Source: Solirubrobacterales bacterium (GTDB taxonomy: Bacteria; Actinomycetota; Thermoleophilia; Solirubrobacterales; Solirubrobacteraceae). From it: a stretch of DNA of 6,394 nt. The notes beneath the pieces are model-generated. The model was not told where the DNA came from. It worked only from the letters and a program-made list of their open reading frames with translations, and did no database searches. Shown here piece after piece: positions 1-6,394 of the stretch. Each line of letters opens with the position of its first letter. Position 1 is the stretch's first letter. Where the stretch lies: contig JAOPZQ010000263.1 in NCBI GenBank assembly GCA_025964075.1, positions 1 to 6,394 on the forward strand, given 5' to 3'. The position numbers were made by a program, and so were the translations under genes.

Positions 1-1600
1 TCTTGCCGCGGCGCTTGCGGGACAGGCCGAGCTTCTCGAAGAGGACGTGCCCGAGCTGCTGCGGCGACCCGAGCACGAACTCCTCGCCGGCGAGGTCCCA
101 GACCTCGCGCTCCAGCTCCGCGATCTCCTCGTCGACGCGGTCCTTGATCGCGGCCAGCCGCTCCGGGTTGAGCTTGACCCCCGCGCGCTCCATGTCGCGC
201 AGCACGGGGACGAGCGGCAGCTCGATCTCCCCCATGACGCCCTCGAGGTCGCGGTCGGCGAGCTGCTCGCGCTGCCAGGCGGCCAGCGCGGCCACGAGGA
301 CGGCGTCGGCGCCCGCCGGGTCCTCGACGTCCGCGGCCAGGCCGCGCTCCTCGCACAGCTCGCGGAAGGGATAGCCGCGGCGGGCCGGCTCGAGCAGGTA
401 GGCGCCGAGCAGGGTGTCGTGGGCGAGGACGCGTGGCACGGTCCCCAGCGCCTTGGCGTCGTGGGCGACGATCGGCCGGTCACCGAGAGCCGCGACGAGG
501 TCCTCGCCGGAGTCGCAGACGCCGATGAGCACCACCGCGTCCGTGGCCACCCCGAAGCGGTGGGCCTCCTCCTGGGCGAACAGCTCGCCCTCCGGGGCCT
601 CGGGCAGCCGCAGCGCGACGGCGACCTCCTGCCCGGCGGGCAGCGCGCGCACGTCGTCGAGCGTCGCGTCGCGCACCGGGAGGCCGACCTCCTGCTCGGC
701 CACCGGAGCCGGCGCAGCCTCCTCGGCGTCGCCCAAGGCCTCCTCCAGGCGCTGGAGCGGCGCGCGCAGCTCGAACTGGCGGAAGACGTCGCGCAGGCGC
801 GAGCGGTCGGGCTCGCGCGCCGCCTCCGCGGCGATGTCGAGCTGGATCGGCACGTCGCGCCGCGCCGTGGCCAGCTGCTTGGAGATCCGCGCGTCGTCGG
901 CGTGCAGCGTCAGGTTCTCCTTGCGCTTGGCGCCGCTGATGTCGTCGATGTGGTCGAGGACTCCCTCGAGCGTGCCGAACTGCTGCAGGAGCTGGGCCGC
1001 CGTCTTGTCGCCGATGCCCGGGACGCCGGGGATGTTGTCCGACGTGTCGCCCTTCAGGCCGTAGAAGTCGGGGATGAGCTCCGGCGGGATGCCGTAGCGC
1101 TCGATCACGTCCTCGCGGTCGTAGACCTTCGTCTCGGTGATCCCGCGCGAGGTCGCCATCACCCGCACCCCGTCGCCGACGAGCTGGAAGACGTCGCGGT
1201 CCCCGCTGACGATCATCACCGGGATGCCCTGGGCCTTGGCCTGCTCGGTCAGCGCCGCGATGACGTCGTCGGCCTCGTAGCCCTCGACGTCGACGTTCCG
1301 GTAGCCGAACGCCTCGACCATCGGCCGCATGTGGGGGTACTGCTCCTTGAGCAGGTCGGGGCGCGTCGGCCGGTGGCCCTTGTAGTCGTCGTAGAGCTCC
1401 TTGCGTCCCGACGAACCGGCGTCCCACACGGCGATCGTCGGCTTGACGCCGTAGTCGGTGACGATCTTCACGAGCATCGACGCGAAGCCGAAGATCGCGT
1501 TCGTCGGGAATCCGGTCGAGGTGGCGATGGATTCGGGCAGCGCGAAGAACGCCCGGTAGACCAGGGAGTTGGCGTCGATCAGGAAGAGCTCGTCGGCCAT
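1..1600 (-). CDS. polA: DNA polymerase I, N-terminal 533 residues (partial at left edge)
   Basis: DNA polymerase I fills gaps and removes RNA primers during lagging-strand synthesis and excision repair. Translating the minus strand from ATG at 1600 gives 533 uninterrupted codons to the window edge; family members are usually near 880-900 residues, so the C-terminal polymerase domain is mostly outside. The 5'-3' exonuclease (about 1-280) is complete: LIDANSLVYRAFF (7-19), VEGYEADDVI (105-114), VSGDRDVFQL (131-140) and the helix-hairpin-helix stretch starting LKGDTSDNIPGVPGIG (182-197), with the acidic metal ligands present. The 3'-5' exonuclease-like domain (about 310-450) seems degenerate: where proofreading enzymes have an FDTET-type motif this reads VAVALRL (326-332), and the third acidic position near HDAKAL (380-385) is also missing. 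The polymerase domain begins with LPLVPVLRDMERAGVKLN (461-478) and LGSPQQLGHVLFEKLGL (510-526). The start fits the family N-terminus; there is no Shine-Dalgarno site. It is divergent from the malic enzyme gene. Confidence 0.96.
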   Translation of the reverse strand, partial: MADELFLIDANSLVYRAFFALPESIATSTGFPTNAIFGFASMLVKIVTDYGVKPTIAVWDAGSSGRKELYDDYKGHRPTRPDLLKEQYPHMRPMVEAFGYRNVDVEGYEADDVIAALTEQAKAQGIPVMIVSGDRDVFQLVGDGVRVMATSRGITETKVYDREDVIERYGIPPELIPDFYGLKGDTSDNIPGVPGIGDKTAAQLLQQFGTLEGVLDHIDDISGAKRKENLTLHADDARISKQLATARRDVPIQLDIAAEAAREPDRSRLRDVFRQFELRAPLQRLEEALGDAEEAAPAPVAEQEVGLPVRDATLDDVRALPAGQEVAVALRLPEAPEGELFAQEEAHRFGVATDAVVLIGVCDSGEDLVAALGDRPIVAHDAKALGTVPRVLAHDTLLGAYLLEPARRGYPFRELCEERGLAADVEDPAGADAVLVAALAAWQREQLADRDLEGVMGEIELPLVPVLRDMERAGVKLNPERLAAIKDRVDEEIAELEREVWDLAGEEFVLGSPQQLGHVLFEKLGLSRKRRGK

Positions 1601-1612
1601 GGCCGACTCGAC

Positions 1613-1618
1613 ACTCTA
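1613..1618 (-). promoter_or_regulatory. Possible -10 element for polA
   Basis: On the minus strand this reads TAGAGT, a TAnnnT match to a sigma-70-type -10 box. Its last base is 12 bases before the polA ATG, so transcription starting 6-7 bases downstream would leave a leader of only about 6 bases, agreeing with the lack of a ribosome binding site. There is no convincing -35 box. The assignment rests on position and a short match only. Confidence 0.28.
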
Positions 1619-1635
1619 GGACGACCGGCGGTCCG

Positions 1636-1641
1636 TAAGAT
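1636..1641 (+). promoter_or_regulatory. Possible -10 element for the malic enzyme gene
   Basis: TAAGAT matches the TAnnnT form of a -10 box and ends 9 bases before the malic enzyme ATG at 1651. A start site 7-9 bases downstream would fall at or within 3 bases of the ATG, giving a leaderless or nearly leaderless mRNA, which is common in actinobacteria. No Shine-Dalgarno sequence precedes the ATG. A TCGACA hexamer (1608-1613) resembles a -35 box but the 22-base spacer is too long, so support is limited. Confidence 0.3.
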
Positions 1642-1650
1642 GGCCCGCCG

Positions 1651-3120
<1,470 letters not shown>

Positions 3121-3157
3121 CGATTCCCTTTCGGCCTCGCGGCAGTCTTTGCCCGTG

Positions 3158-3309
3158 ATGACCGAAGACGACCAGAGGTTCCAGCGGCTCGTCGCACCGC
3201 ACCGCGCGCTCCTGCACGCCCACTGCTACCGCGGATCGCCGAGATCACGGCGTTCGTCGGCGCCGAGGTCTTCCGCGCCTTCGACCTGCCCGAGCGGCTG
3301 CCCGCATGA
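3158..3309 (+). pseudogene. ECF sigma-70 factor remnant with large internal deletion
   Basis: From ATG 3158 the reading frame gives MTEDDQRFQRLVAPHRALL followed by HAHCYR, which looks like the start of sigma-70 region 2 in ECF sigma factors of the SigG/TIGR02960-like group, where HCYRMLGS normally follows. The match stops at about 3232, and in a different frame the next bases encode RIAEITAFVGAEVFRAFDLP then ERLPA and a TGA at 3307-3309. That resembles the C-terminal end of the same group, whose members carry a SnoaL-like C-terminal domain and are around 300-340 residues. So both ends are kept, but the middle of regions 2 to 4 and most of the C-terminal domain is absent and the frame has shifted. 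The junction lies in CCGCGG (3229-3234). It cannot make a working sigma factor. The family call rests on recalled motifs for two short ends. It lies 37 bases after the malic enzyme stop, same strand. Confidence 0.72.
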
Positions 3310-3355
3310 GGAGCCTGGGCATGCGCGCCAACGGCGATCCGCGCGGCGATCGGAG

Positions 3356-3362
3356 AAGGGAG
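3356..3362 (+). promoter_or_regulatory. Ribosome binding site for the DUF899 gene
   Basis: AAGGGAG, inside a longer purine-rich run (3352-3362), resembles a Shine-Dalgarno site and is 8 bases from ATG 3371. It is one of the few clear ribosome binding sites in the window and favours 3371 over the in-frame ATG at 3380 as the start. It remains intact although the gene it serves is broken. Confidence 0.6.
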
Positions 3363-3370
3363 CTGATGAG

Positions 3371-3941
3371 ATGTCCGGCATGAGGTTCCCCGGCGAGTCG
3401 GAGGAGTACCGCGCCGCCCGGGACCGGCTCCTCGAGCAGGAGATCGGGCTCCGGCGGGCGCTCGAGGACGTCGCCGTCGCGCGCCGCGCGCTCCCGCCCG
3501 GCGGCGAGGTGCTCGAGGACTACGTGTTCCAGGGCGCCGGGCCGGACGGCGCGCCGGCCGAGGTGCGGCTCTCGGAGCTGTTCGCCCCGGGCAATCACTC
3601 GCTCGTGATCTACAGCTTCATGTTCCCGCGCTACGCCGGCGACGACCGGCCGGGACCGGCGGCGCCTGCGGCTCCTGTCCTCCGCCGCGAACACGTACAA
3701 CCGCGACTACCACGGCGAGAGCGAGGACGGGTCGCAGATGCCGATGCTGAACGTGTTCCACCGCGACGACGGCACGATCCGGCACTTCTGGGCGTCGGAG
3801 CTCTTCCTCGCGCCGGCCGAGCCCGGTCAGGATCCCCGCCACCTCGGCACGCTCGAGCCGGTGTGGAATCTCCTCGACCTCACGCGCGAGGGGCGGCCGG
3901 GCGACTGGGACGAGCAGCTGACGTACCCCGCCGGGATATGA
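3371..3941 (+). pseudogene. DUF899 thioredoxin-like protein, disrupted by internal deletion and frameshift
   Basis: Two pieces of one DUF899-family protein are visible in different frames. From ATG 3371, about 97 codons read as the family N-terminus: MRFPGESEEYRAARDRLLEQ (4-23), ALPPGGEVLEDYVFQG (40-55), VRLSELFAPGNHSLVIYSFM (65-84), FPRYAGDDRPGPA (85-97). From about 3660 another frame continues with RRLRLLSSAANTYNRDYHGE, then MPMLNVFHRDDGTIRHFW, GQDPRHLGTLEPVWNLLDLT and a TGA at 3939-3941. In intact relatives roughly 50-60 residues lie between these parts, including a CPSC-type cysteine motif; here they are missing, so the usual redox-type centre is gone. Biochemical function of DUF899 is not established. 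No simple one-base shift repairs it, so a programmed frameshift is unlikely. The start has a good ribosome binding site. The first-frame reading continues, as out-of-frame sequence, into the small membrane protein downstream. Confidence 0.85.
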
Positions 3942-4057
3942 TCCGCGGCATGTGGTGGGGCCTCATCGGATTCGTCATCGGCCTGCTGGTCGTGATGGTC
4001 GTCCTGGGCGTGATCATGGAGAGCGGTTCGTCCAGCGACCGATCCGGGCACCACTGA
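3938..4057 (+). CDS. Small single-pass membrane protein (39 residues), unknown function
   Basis: The ATG at 3938 overlaps the DUF899 TGA (ATGA), a typical arrangement for translational coupling. The product starts MIRGMWWGLIGFVIGLLVVM and ends VVLGVIMESGSSSDRSGHH. Residues about 6-26 form one strongly hydrophobic membrane segment, preceded by Arg3 and followed by a short polar, Ser- and His-rich tail, suggesting the N-terminus is cytoplasmic and the tail is outside. ATG 3950 (35 residues) is an alternative start; neither has a clear ribosome binding site. Its stop is 4 bases before the epimerase start, so it probably belongs to one transcript with its neighbours. I do not recognise a family. 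A real gene is favoured by the clean membrane segment and tight spacing, but it is short. Confidence 0.55.
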   Translation: MIRGMWWGLIGFVIGLLVVMVVLGVIMESGSSSDRSGHH

Positions 4058-4061
4058 CCGC

Positions 4062-4964
4062 GTGCGCGTAGTCCTCACCGGGGCCAGCGGCCTCGTCGGG
4101 TCGAACGTCGTCGCCGCCCTGAAGCGGCGCGACGACGACGTGACCGTGCTCTCCCGCAGGCCCGAGAAGGCGCGCGAGCGCCTCGGCGTCGACGCCCAGG
4201 GGTGGGATCCGAACGCCGGCGCGGCGCCGGCCGCCGCGCTCGCGGGCGCCGACGCGGTCATCCACCTCGCGGGCGAGCCCGTGGCCCAGCGCTGGACCGA
4301 GGCCTCCAAGCGGCGTATCCGCGACTCCCGCGTCCACGGGACGCGGAACCTCGTCGCGGGCATCCGGGCCGCCGAGCCGGGCCCGCGCGCGCTCGTCTCC
4401 GCCTCGGCCGTCGGCTACTACGGACCGCGCGGCGACGAGGAGATCGGCGAGTCCGAGCCGCCGGGCGACGACTTCCTCGCGGCCGCATGCCGGGAGTGGG
4501 AGGCGGCGGCCGCGGAGGCGGCGGCGGACGGGGTCCGCGTCGTCACGGTGCGCACCGGGGTCGTCCTCGATCCGGCGGGCGGCGCGCTCGCGAAGATGCT
4601 GCCGCCGTTCAAGCTCGGCATCGGCGGCCCCGTCGCCGGCGGGAAGCAGTGGCTGCCGTGGATCCACGTCGACGACGTCGTCGGGATCTACCTCGCGGCG
4701 CTCGACGGCGAGTCGTGGAGCGGCCCGGTGAACGCCGCCGCACCGGCGCCCGCCACGAACGCCGAGTTCTCGAAGGCGCTCGGCCGCGCGCTTCACCGGC
4801 CCGCGTTCGCGCCCGTCCCCGGCTTCGCGCTGAAGGTCCTCTACGGCGACATGGCGCAGATCGTCACCACCGGCCAGCGCGTCGTGCCGAAGCGGCCGCT
4901 CGCGCTCGGCTACGCGTTCCAGCACCCGGCGCTGGACGAGGCGCTGCGCTCGGCGCTCGGCTAA
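4062..4964 (+). CDS. TIGR01777-family NAD-dependent epimerase/dehydratase-like protein
   Basis: This 300-residue protein belongs to the extended short-chain dehydrogenase group known as TIGR01777 (YfcH / SDR39U1-like), a Rossmann-fold family with no firmly known substrate. The nucleotide-binding motif TGASGLVG is at 6-13. Other family marks are HLAGEPV (68-74), RWTEASKRRIRDSRVHGTRN (77-96), SASAVGYYG with the likely active-site Tyr region (113-121), DDFLAAACREWEAAA (136-150), VRTGVVLD (163-170), and GGKQWLPWIHVDD (193-205). The last 45-50 residues (from about 252, including GQRVVPKRPLALGYAFQHP at 271-289) match the C-terminal DUF1731 region, and overall length is normal for the family. The start is GTG at 4062, 4 bases after the preceding stop, placing the first residues (VRVVLTG) directly on the first beta strand. 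Its stop overlaps the stop of the convergent methyltransferase gene by 4 bases. Function is likely oxidoreductase or epimerase on an NAD(P)-bound substrate, otherwise unknown. Confidence 0.93.
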   Translation: MRVVLTGASGLVGSNVVAALKRRDDDVTVLSRRPEKARERLGVDAQGWDPNAGAAPAAALAGADAVIHLAGEPVAQRWTEASKRRIRDSRVHGTRNLVAGIRAAEPGPRALVSASAVGYYGPRGDEEIGESEPPGDDFLAAACREWEAAAAEAAADGVRVVTVRTGVVLDPAGGALAKMLPPFKLGIGGPVAGGKQWLPWIHVDDVVGIYLAALDGESWSGPVNAAAPAPATNAEFSKALGRALHRPAFAPVPGFALKVLYGDMAQIVTTGQRVVPKRPLALGYAFQHPALDEALRSALG

Positions 4965-5710
4965 CCGCGCCGAACGCGCCGGACGTCGTCCGCGCGCAGC
5001 AGCGTGAGCTTCATGCCGTCGCTGCTCACGGGCACGAAGCCGGCGGAGCGGAGCTCGTCCAGGAACCCGAGGGCGCGCACGCCGCTCACGGTCGGATGGA
5101 CGTCGAAGCACAGGACGCGGACCCCGACCCGCTCCAGCAGCCCGGGCGAGAGCACGTCGTACTCGAGCCCCTCGAGGTCGGCCTTGAGGAGATCGACGTG
5201 CGAATGACCAAGCTCGTCCATCAGCGACGTCAGCGAGCGACCGGGCACGGTGACCGTCTCGCGGGTCAGCTGCACGTTCGCGGCGGACAGGGAGATGTGG
5301 GAAGGGTCCTCGGCGCGGTGCATCCGAAGCGGCCCGTCGACCGGGGCGAGCGCCACCGGATGGAACCGGTAGCGGGCGACGCCGTGGGCCGCTTCCGCCA
5401 CGTAGGAGGCGGCCTCCGGGGCCGGCTCGAACGCGTGGACCTCGCACCCATACCGCTCGATGAGCGCCAGGTCGAAGGAGATGTTCTTCCCCGTGCCCAC
5501 GCAGTAGCAGACCCATCCGGCATCGATCGTGTCCGGGGGGACGCGCCAACGACCCTCGGCGTAGCCGAGCCGCTCGACCGGCGCGTCGACCAGCTGGAGG
5601 CCCCGCGCGACGGTGTGCTCGAACAGTCGCCGGCGCACGGTGCGGCGGACCTTGCGCAGACGGACGCGGCGCAGCGCGAGCCGGACCGTCGATGTCAGGG
5701 TCGTGTTCAC
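4961..5710 (-). CDS. FkbM-family SAM-dependent methyltransferase
   Basis: FkbM-type enzymes transfer a methyl group from S-adenosylmethionine, usually to a sugar or polyketide hydroxyl; the substrate here is unknown. From GTG 5710 the product is 249 residues. The SAM-binding region is VCYCVGTGKNISFDLALIER (67-86) followed by YGCEVHAFEPAPEA (87-100). The family's best-known stretch, KADLEGLEYDVL, is at 176-187 and a CFDVHPTVSG strand at 201-210. Motif I has Cys where most FkbM proteins have Asp (DvGa), but the ISFDLALIE pattern suggests a recognisable subgroup rather than damage. The N-terminus is very Arg-rich (about residues 10-30), possibly an amphipathic membrane- or nucleic-acid-contacting helix. 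An in-frame TTG at 5740 would add 10 residues; I prefer GTG 5710 because a -10-like box overlaps the TTG. No glycan or natural-product genes lie nearby. The tail overlaps the convergent epimerase gene. Confidence 0.88.
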   Translation of the reverse strand: MNTTLTSTVRLALRRVRLRKVRRTVRRRLFEHTVARGLQLVDAPVERLGYAEGRWRVPPDTIDAGWVCYCVGTGKNISFDLALIERYGCEVHAFEPAPEAASYVAEAAHGVARYRFHPVALAPVDGPLRMHRAEDPSHISLSAANVQLTRETVTVPGRSLTSLMDELGHSHVDLLKADLEGLEYDVLSPGLLERVGVRVLCFDVHPTVSGVRALGFLDELRSAGFVPVSSDGMKLTLLRADDVRRVRRG

Positions 5711-5739
5711 GGGCTGGTCCCAAGCCGGTGGACGTTCCA

Positions 5740-5745
5740 AAGTTA
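5740..5745 (-). promoter_or_regulatory. Possible -10 element for the FkbM methyltransferase gene
   Basis: The minus strand reads TAACTT here, within the only AT-richer patch (about 5731-5790) on the right side of the window. A start about 7 bases downstream would leave roughly a 23-base leader before GTG 5710 and would put the alternative TTG 5740 upstream of the transcript. A -35 match is poor, so this is a weak, position-based call. Confidence 0.22.
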
Positions 5746-5794
5746 TGTTCCCGCCACACCGGTCGTGAAGCGAGTGTTTGGAGCTTGGCGCTGT
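5741..5794. other. 54-base intergenic spacer between two minus-strand genes
   Basis: This gap separates the end of the livF-linked membrane protein gene from the methyltransferase gene, counted from the TTG (it is 84 bases if GTG 5710 is the start). It is visibly less GC-rich than the flanking coding DNA. I see no hairpin followed by a T-run that would be a rho-independent terminator. It probably marks a transcript boundary, with a weak promoter for the methyltransferase gene. Confidence 0.4.
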
Positions 5795-6052
5795 CTAGGC
5801 GCGCCGGCGCTTCGGCAGCGGCCCGTCCGTGCGCCATCGCGAGTTCGCGCGCGCCGGGAAGAACAGCCAGAACAGCGGCCCGACGACCGGGAGGATGAGC
5901 CCCGAGGCGAGGCCCCACTTCTCGCCGTAGCCCTTGCGGCTCGAGAGGTACTGGCCGACGATCGCCGACAGGAGCCACGCGAACAGCGCGTAGAGCGCCT
6001 TCGCGCCGATCGTGCTGCCGCTGCCGGCCGCGATGACGAGGTGCAGGCTCAT
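5795..6052 (-). CDS. Small two-pass membrane protein downstream of livF, unknown function
   Basis: The 85-residue product begins MSLHLVIAAGSGSTIGAKAL. Two hydrophobic segments are visible: about 17-36 (ALYALFAWLLSAIVGQYL region) and about 46-66 (GLASGLILPVVGPLFWLFFP). A short basic loop (SSRKGYGEKW, 37-46) separates them, and the C-terminal tail from 67 is strongly basic, ending PLPKRRRA. The basic loop and tail make the topology unclear from the positive-inside rule; the first segment might enter as a signal anchor. Its ATG overlaps the livF stop codon by 4 bases (ATGA on the minus strand), so it is very likely translated from the same message and coupled to livF. That suggests a link to branched-chain amino acid transport, although it is not one of the standard Liv subunits. 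I do not recognise a named family. The coding call is supported by the overlap, the clean membrane pattern and a full open frame. Confidence 0.78.
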   Translation of the reverse strand: MSLHLVIAAGSGSTIGAKALYALFAWLLSAIVGQYLSSRKGYGEKWGLASGLILPVVGPLFWLFFPARANSRWRTDGPLPKRRRA

Positions 6053-6394
6053 GTCCCCAGGTACGCGCGCTGGACCTCGGGGTCCTCGCGCAGCTTCGCG
6101 CTCGAGTCCGCGAGGACGACCTCGCCGGTCTCGAGCACGTAGCCGCGCTTGGAGACCCCGAGCGCGAAGTTGGCGTTCTGCTCGACGAGCAGGATCGTCG
6201 TGCCCTGGCGGTTGATCTCGGCGATCGTCTCGTAGATCCGCAGGACGAGGATCGGGGCGATGCCCATCGACGGCTCGTCGAGGAGCAGCAGCTTCGGCTC
6301 GGCCATCAGGGCCCGGCCGATCGCGAGCATCTGCTGCTCGCCGCCCGACATCGTGCCGGCCTTCTGCTTCTCGCGCTCCTTGAGCCGCGGGAAC
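6049..6394 (-). CDS. livF: Branched-chain amino acid ABC transporter ATP-binding protein LivF (partial at right edge)
   Basis: LivF is one of the two ATPase subunits that power the high-affinity uptake system for leucine, isoleucine, valine and related amino acids, acting on the cytoplasmic face with LivG and the permeases LivH and LivM. The visible part is the C-terminal 114 codons of a protein usually near 235 residues; the open frame continues past the ATG at 6351 to the window edge, reading FPRLKEREKQKAGT before the signature. Motifs present: the ABC signature SGGEQQ (coming right after GTM), Walker B KLLLLDEPSMG, and the switch region TTILLVEQNANFAL, where Gln replaces the usual His, as is normal for LivF. 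The closing GYVLETGEVVLADSSAKL and VQRAYLGT are typical of LivF ends and separate it from LivG. The Walker A motif is off the edge. The rest of the liv operon should lie to the right. Confidence 0.93.
   Translation of the reverse strand, partial: FPRLKEREKQKAGTMSGGEQQMLAIGRALMAEPKLLLLDEPSMGIAPILVLRIYETIAEINRQGTTILLVEQNANFALGVSKRGYVLETGEVVLADSSAKLREDPEVQRAYLGT

Noticed and set aside
3333..3351. GGCGATC occurring twice, 12 bases apart.
   Set aside because: Two copies of a 7-base GC-rich word in such DNA are readily explained by chance; there is no third copy and no link to a known operator.
3306..3383. A 25-codon frame starting in an ATGA overlap with the sigma remnant stop.
   Set aside because: It overlaps the DUF899 start in another frame, has no hydrophobic or conserved-looking pattern, and the good ribosome binding site is better placed for ATG 3371.
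3371..3941. Programmed frameshift producing a full DUF899 protein.
   Set aside because: A frameshift alone cannot restore the missing central 50-60 residues, and no slippery heptamer is seen at the junction near 3650-3665.
5798..5805. Eight-base perfect palindrome GGCGCGCC.
   Set aside because: It lies at the end of the 85-residue protein's coding sequence and is a common word in GC-rich DNA; it is too short to be a terminator and lacks a T-run.
4014..5978. Long open frames on both strands (plus 4202-6142 and minus 4014-5978) spanning several genes.
   Set aside because: They run across the epimerase, methyltransferase and small membrane protein genes in other frames and give Arg/Ala/Pro-rich sequence without motifs. 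They are by-products of scarce stop codons.
6140..6190. Gln in place of the conserved switch His in the LivF ATPase (VEQNAN).
   Set aside because: This is the normal family pattern for LivF, not a defect.

Overview
This is a GC-rich, tightly packed window (most third codon positions are G or C, gaps are a few bases to about 50 bases) that reads like a chromosomal segment of a high-GC actinobacterium-type organism. The malic enzyme with an N-terminal ACT domain, a DNA polymerase I that appears to lack proofreading residues, remnants of an ECF sigma factor and a DUF899 protein, and genes lacking Shine-Dalgarno sites all fit Actinomycetota. A Thermoleophilia/Solirubrobacterales-like source is my guess, but the window holds no rRNA or other decisive marker.

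Layout, left to right. Bases 1-1600 (minus) carry the first 533 codons of polA; the rest lies off the left edge. A 50-base gap separates it from a divergent NAD(P)-dependent malic enzyme with an ACT domain (1651-3120, plus). Next come two damaged genes in a row: a fragment of an ECF sigma-70 factor that keeps only its first about 25 codons and its last about 25 codons (3158-3309), and a DUF899 thioredoxin-like protein that has lost its middle and changed frame (3371-3941). A 39-residue single-pass membrane protein overlaps the DUF899 stop (3938-4057), and a TIGR01777-type NAD-dependent epimerase follows after 4 bases (4062-4964). This meets tail to tail, with a 4-base overlap, a minus-strand FkbM-family methyltransferase (4961-5710 or 5740). 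A 54-base AT-richer gap leads to an 85-residue two-pass membrane protein (5795-6052, minus), overlapped by 4 bases by the end of livF, the ATPase of a branched-chain amino acid ABC transporter, which runs off the right edge.

The genes do not form one pathway: DNA repair/replication (polA), central carbon metabolism (malic enzyme), amino acid uptake (livF) and an orphan methyltransferase sit side by side. I see no complete new defence, mobile or biosynthetic system. The most noteworthy signal is the pair of adjacent genes (sigma factor and DUF899) that each kept both ends but lost the interior, which either records a decaying stress-response-like pair or points to an assembly problem. The small membrane proteins coupled to the DUF899 remnant and to livF are the main uncharacterised items.
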